From the NCBI RefSeq assembly GCF_003060865.1, contig NZ_CP028918.1:2096001-2160000 (forward strand): DNA of 64,000 nt, written 5' to 3'. The DNA comes from Gemmobacter aquarius. GTDB taxonomy: Bacteria > Pseudomonadota > Alphaproteobacteria > Rhodobacterales > Rhodobacteraceae. Shown here piece by piece: positions 62,982 through 64,000 of this stretch. Numbering within the stretch: the stretch's first letter is position 1; every line of letters starts with the position of its first letter. The notes beneath the pieces are model-generated. The model saw nothing but the letters and a program-made list of their open reading frames with translations. It was not told where the DNA came from and made no database searches. The position numbers were made by a program, and so were the translations under genes.

Positions 62982-63965
62982 TTACTGTGGACTAAGATAT
63001 GGTGCGAACGATCCGGTTTCGTTAATCACAGCGACGATCTTCATCCGCGCCAGATACCTTCGTGCCGTGATCGAAAGATGGTAGCGCAGATATTCGCACG
63101 CGGAATCAATGGGATGGTGCGTGATTAGGTCCAAGAGGGTCTGGTATTGCTCGATCGTATCCTCGTCCCGCGGCAGTCCCAGCAGGATCAGAGCACGGTC
63201 GACCGACGACAAAAGCAGCCTGTTCGACCGGATCATTTCAACCAGCGCCGCGTTTGGTGCCTGCGCAATGCAAAGTTCCAACAGCGCATCGCCGAGGTAT
63301 TGTGGCGTGATCCCCGGATCGGCGCCAATCCGCCCGAGCAATATCTCTACTTCGGCATAACGGATATGCGGACCGGCAAGACGCAACGCGGCAGGTTCCA
63401 TGATTCCGCGCAACTCGAACTTCTCGCTCACCGTCCGCGCCGTCAGTGGGCCTGCGATCCAGTGCGAGCTTGGGCTTTTGCGAACCAAGCCCCGTTCCTG
63501 CAACCGCGCCAGCACATCGCGCACCACGGTGCGGCTGACACCCAGATGATCGGCCAATTCGGTCTCGACGATCCGGAATTCGCCGAAGATCTGGCACGAG
63601 GCCACCTCTTCTTCGACCTTGTCATAGACATGCCGCCACGTCCCGCGCGTTTGCAGCGCCTGATCCACGACTTGCGGAATATCCAACTCCAACTCGCGGA
63701 TATCGCGCCTGATCGGGATGACGTCATCGCCGCCACTCCCGACCAGATAACCGCGCCCGTCGAAGCGGTTGATCAGCCCTTCCTCCAGCAACTGCCGCAG
63801 GGCAGATTGTACCGGAACGCGGCTGGTCTGCATTACGGCGGCAATCGGCCCTTCCAGCAGCACGAATCCTTGCGGCAGCACACCAGACAGGATGTTCTCG
63901 CGCAGCACGCGTCCGATCAACTCGTATCGCGGTTCCTGCGCCAAGGGGTTGACCGACCGGATCAT
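62982..63965 (-). CDS. GntR/FadR-type regulator with two winged helices
   Basis: 327 residues. A first GntR winged helix spans about 8-80 (ENILSGVLPQGFVLLEGPIAAVMQTSRVPVQSALRQLLEEGLI). A second spans about 105-170 (ASCQIFGEFRIVETELADHLGVSRTVVRDVLARLQERGLVR). An FCD-like helical ligand-binding domain follows. Most GntR proteins have one winged helix. It starts outward from the importer operon, across a 257-bp AT-rich region with inverted repeats, and most likely controls that operon. Confidence 0.88.
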   Translation of the reverse strand: MIRSVNPLAQEPRYELIGRVLRENILSGVLPQGFVLLEGPIAAVMQTSRVPVQSALRQLLEEGLINRFDGRGYLVGSGGDDVIPIRRDIRELELDIPQVVDQALQTRGTWRHVYDKVEEEVASCQIFGEFRIVETELADHLGVSRTVVRDVLARLQERGLVRKSPSSHWIAGPLTARTVSEKFELRGIMEPAALRLAGPHIRYAEVEILLGRIGADPGITPQYLGDALLELCIAQAPNAALVEMIRSNRLLLSSVDRALILLGLPRDEDTIEQYQTLLDLITHHPIDSACEYLRYHLSITARRYLARMKIVAVINETGSFAPYLSPQ

Positions 63966-64000
63966 GCCGCCGCCCCCAGATTCACGCGACGCACGAAACG

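Overview
The window looks like a stretch of chromosome from a high-GC alphaproteobacterium of the Rhodobacteraceae type (Rhodobacter, Gemmobacter or Tabrizicola-like). I infer this from the strongly GC-biased codons, the accB-accC / aat / DUF2155 / MlaD / NDUFA12 neighbourhood, the clpP-clpX pair, the RutR-PreT-PreA set, and the palindromic intergenic repeats. No species can be named from the sequence alone.

Layout. 1-4.7 kb: a partial FMN/Fe-S demethylase with a divergent TetR regulator, a CDF metal exporter, a WYL regulator and a MerR regulator. 4.9-8.7 kb: an SbcD/SbcC-like (YhaO/YhaN) nuclease-ATPase pair. 9.4-13.7 kb: ChrA, a class III aminotransferase, a ProC-like protein, a 28-residue membrane peptide and an ACT protein. 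13.8-19.3 kb: a pyrimidine block (RutR, luciferase-like monooxygenase, PreA, DedA, PreT). 19.5-28.6 kb: housekeeping genes (AccB, AccC, Aat, DUF2155, MlaD, NDUFA12, a B12-binding enzyme, ClpX, ClpP, a CDP-alcohol phosphotransferase). 28.7-34.95 kb: a YnjBCD-type ABC system, a CAP protein, a histidine kinase without a neighbouring regulator, and an MBL hydrolase. 35.0-37.0 kb: tRNA-Asn followed by an integrase fragment cut off by a decayed IS3-family element.

37.3-44.6 kb is a redox and metal module built of two divergent operons around one clear dyad operator. On the left are a response regulator, a histidine kinase and a VIT1-type Fe/Mn transporter, all joined by 4-nt overlaps. On the right are a PepSY protein, a secreted Asp-rich protein, a DUF2271 protein with a TGAS motif, a PepSY-membrane/flavodoxin/FAD-NAD reductase fusion, and ApbE. 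This looks like a flavin-based extracytoplasmic electron-transfer system tied to metal handling.

44.75-64 kb is a catabolic island for cyclic ureides or imides. A LysR regulator faces an N-carbamoylsarcosine-amidase-like hydrolase and ATP-dependent HyuA/HyuB. A facing eleven-gene operon encodes a spermidine/putrescine-type ABC importer with two ATPases, two short-chain dehydrogenases, an amidase, a PuuE/imidase-like deacetylase-fold protein, a small CxxC protein and a CobW GTPase. A divergent GntR protein with two winged helices probably controls it. Together these could import an N-substituted hydantoin or imide (creatinine-derived N-methylhydantoin is one candidate), open the ring and hydrolyse the carbamoyl product. 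Substrate identity is inference.
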